Assembly (NCBI GenBank): GCA_017461225.1
Contig: JAFTYV010000005.1
Location: 1-60,605 of the forward strand
Reading direction: 5' to 3'
DNA length: 60,605 nucleotides
Source of the DNA: Candidatus Methanomethylophilaceae archaeon
GTDB taxonomy: Archaea > Thermoplasmatota > Thermoplasmata > Methanomassiliicoccales > Methanomethylophilaceae
Part shown: positions 60,486-60,605 of the stretch, piece by piece
Layout: each line of letters starts with the position of its first letter
Numbering within the stretch: position 1 is the first letter of the stretch
Notes under the pieces: generated by a model
What the model was told of the DNA's origin: nothing
Database searches by the model: none
Seen by the model: the letters and a program-made list of their open reading frames with translations, nothing else
Position numbers and translations under genes: made by a program

Positions 60486-60605
60486 AGTGTGTAAAAGCGC
60501 CTGGCCACGGGGGTTGACCCCACATCCCAATCCAAGTTTACCATTTCGCTTCTCGACCCTGAGCTCCTGCAAACGTCAGTGGTTCGAAGTGAGGCTGCTC
60601 CCGTC
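60486..60605. other. right-edge sequence with no assigned gene
   Basis: A GGGG/CCCC mini-hairpin (GGGGTTGACCCC, about 60511-60522) follows the last gene. On the minus strand a frame is open from the edge to a TAA at 60538-60540 and could be the last 21 codons of a gene outside the window (PHFEPLTFAGAQGREAKW). This is too little to assign. Confidence 0.25.

Noticed and set aside
60486-60605. tRNA-like sequence at the right edge (GGTTCGAA in the plus strand)
   Set aside because: The stems flanking the apparent T-loop do not pair and no cloverleaf can be drawn.
1-60605. CRISPR array or cas genes
   Set aside because: No regularly spaced direct repeats of CRISPR length and no Cas motifs were found; the nucleases at the left edge are AddAB-like and not Cas4.

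Overview
The window reads as a chromosomal segment of a GC-rich, methanogenic euryarchaeon, most plausibly a member of the Thermoplasmata/Methanomassiliicoccales. Archaeal markers are a thermosome subunit, Pelota, an archaeal-type leucyl-tRNA synthetase, Nre proteins, DUF373 and an MptE-like pterin enzyme. The last gene looks like methanogenesis marker 2, the most direct hint of methanogenesis. No mcr, mtt or pyl genes are present, so the order is inferred. Many genes have a TATA-like box centred about 25-30 bases before the start codon, which points to leaderless transcripts. Internal genes of operons use Shine-Dalgarno sites or overlapping starts.

Layout. 0.1-5.6 kb: an AddB-like/AddA-like helicase-nuclease pair. 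5.7-8.8 kb: a P-type cation ATPase and a zinc-ribbon membrane protein. 8.9-14.3 kb: a phosphate block (phoU, pstB, a fused pstC-pstA, pstS), divergent from an AbrB-PhoU regulator across a very AT-rich spacer. 14.3-19.4 kb: UbiX, a TPR protein, an ATPase plus DUF4435/TOPRIM pair resembling the PARIS anti-phage system, and exonuclease VII (xseB, xseA). 19.4-25.5 kb: a CDP-alcohol phosphatidyltransferase, an aryl-CoA ligase, a Sel1 protein, a SpoT/MESH1-like HD hydrolase, a winged-helix regulator, a homocitrate-synthase-like protein and Pelota. 25.7-32.7 kb: carA-carB, tRNA-Leu(UAG) and iorA-iorB.

32.7-34.3 kb holds a short FtsZ-like protein and a ribbon-helix-helix regulator, surrounded by repeated TGTCNGACA-type sites and a hairpin-rich spacer. 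34.4-41.7 kb: leuS, a small nitroreductase, two unknown genes and trkH/trkA. 41.8-46.6 kb: hisD-ppk-ppx with overlapping ends. 46.8-50.1 kb: two tandem Nre paralogues and a radical SAM protein of the SPL/DNA-photolyase type, a likely DNA-damage operon. 50.2-53.5 kb: a thermosome subunit and two tandem short serine recombinases. 53.7-60.5 kb: an acetate-transporter-like membrane protein, a UlaG-like hydrolase, DUF373, mptE, a site-2 protease, CorA and methanogenesis marker 2.

Themes. Phosphate uptake (Pst), its control (two PhoU-type proteins) and storage (PPK/PPX) are all here. Genome maintenance and defence are prominent (AddAB-like, ExoVII, Nre x2, radical SAM, PARIS-like pair). Three proteins keep their family fold but have lost catalytic residues: CarA lacks the glutaminase cysteine, the homocitrate-synthase-like protein lacks the HxH metal ligands, and the FtsZ-like protein lacks the C-terminal domain and has an altered T7 loop. 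These, the PARIS-like pair and the RHH/FtsZ motif cluster are the best candidates for new biology.
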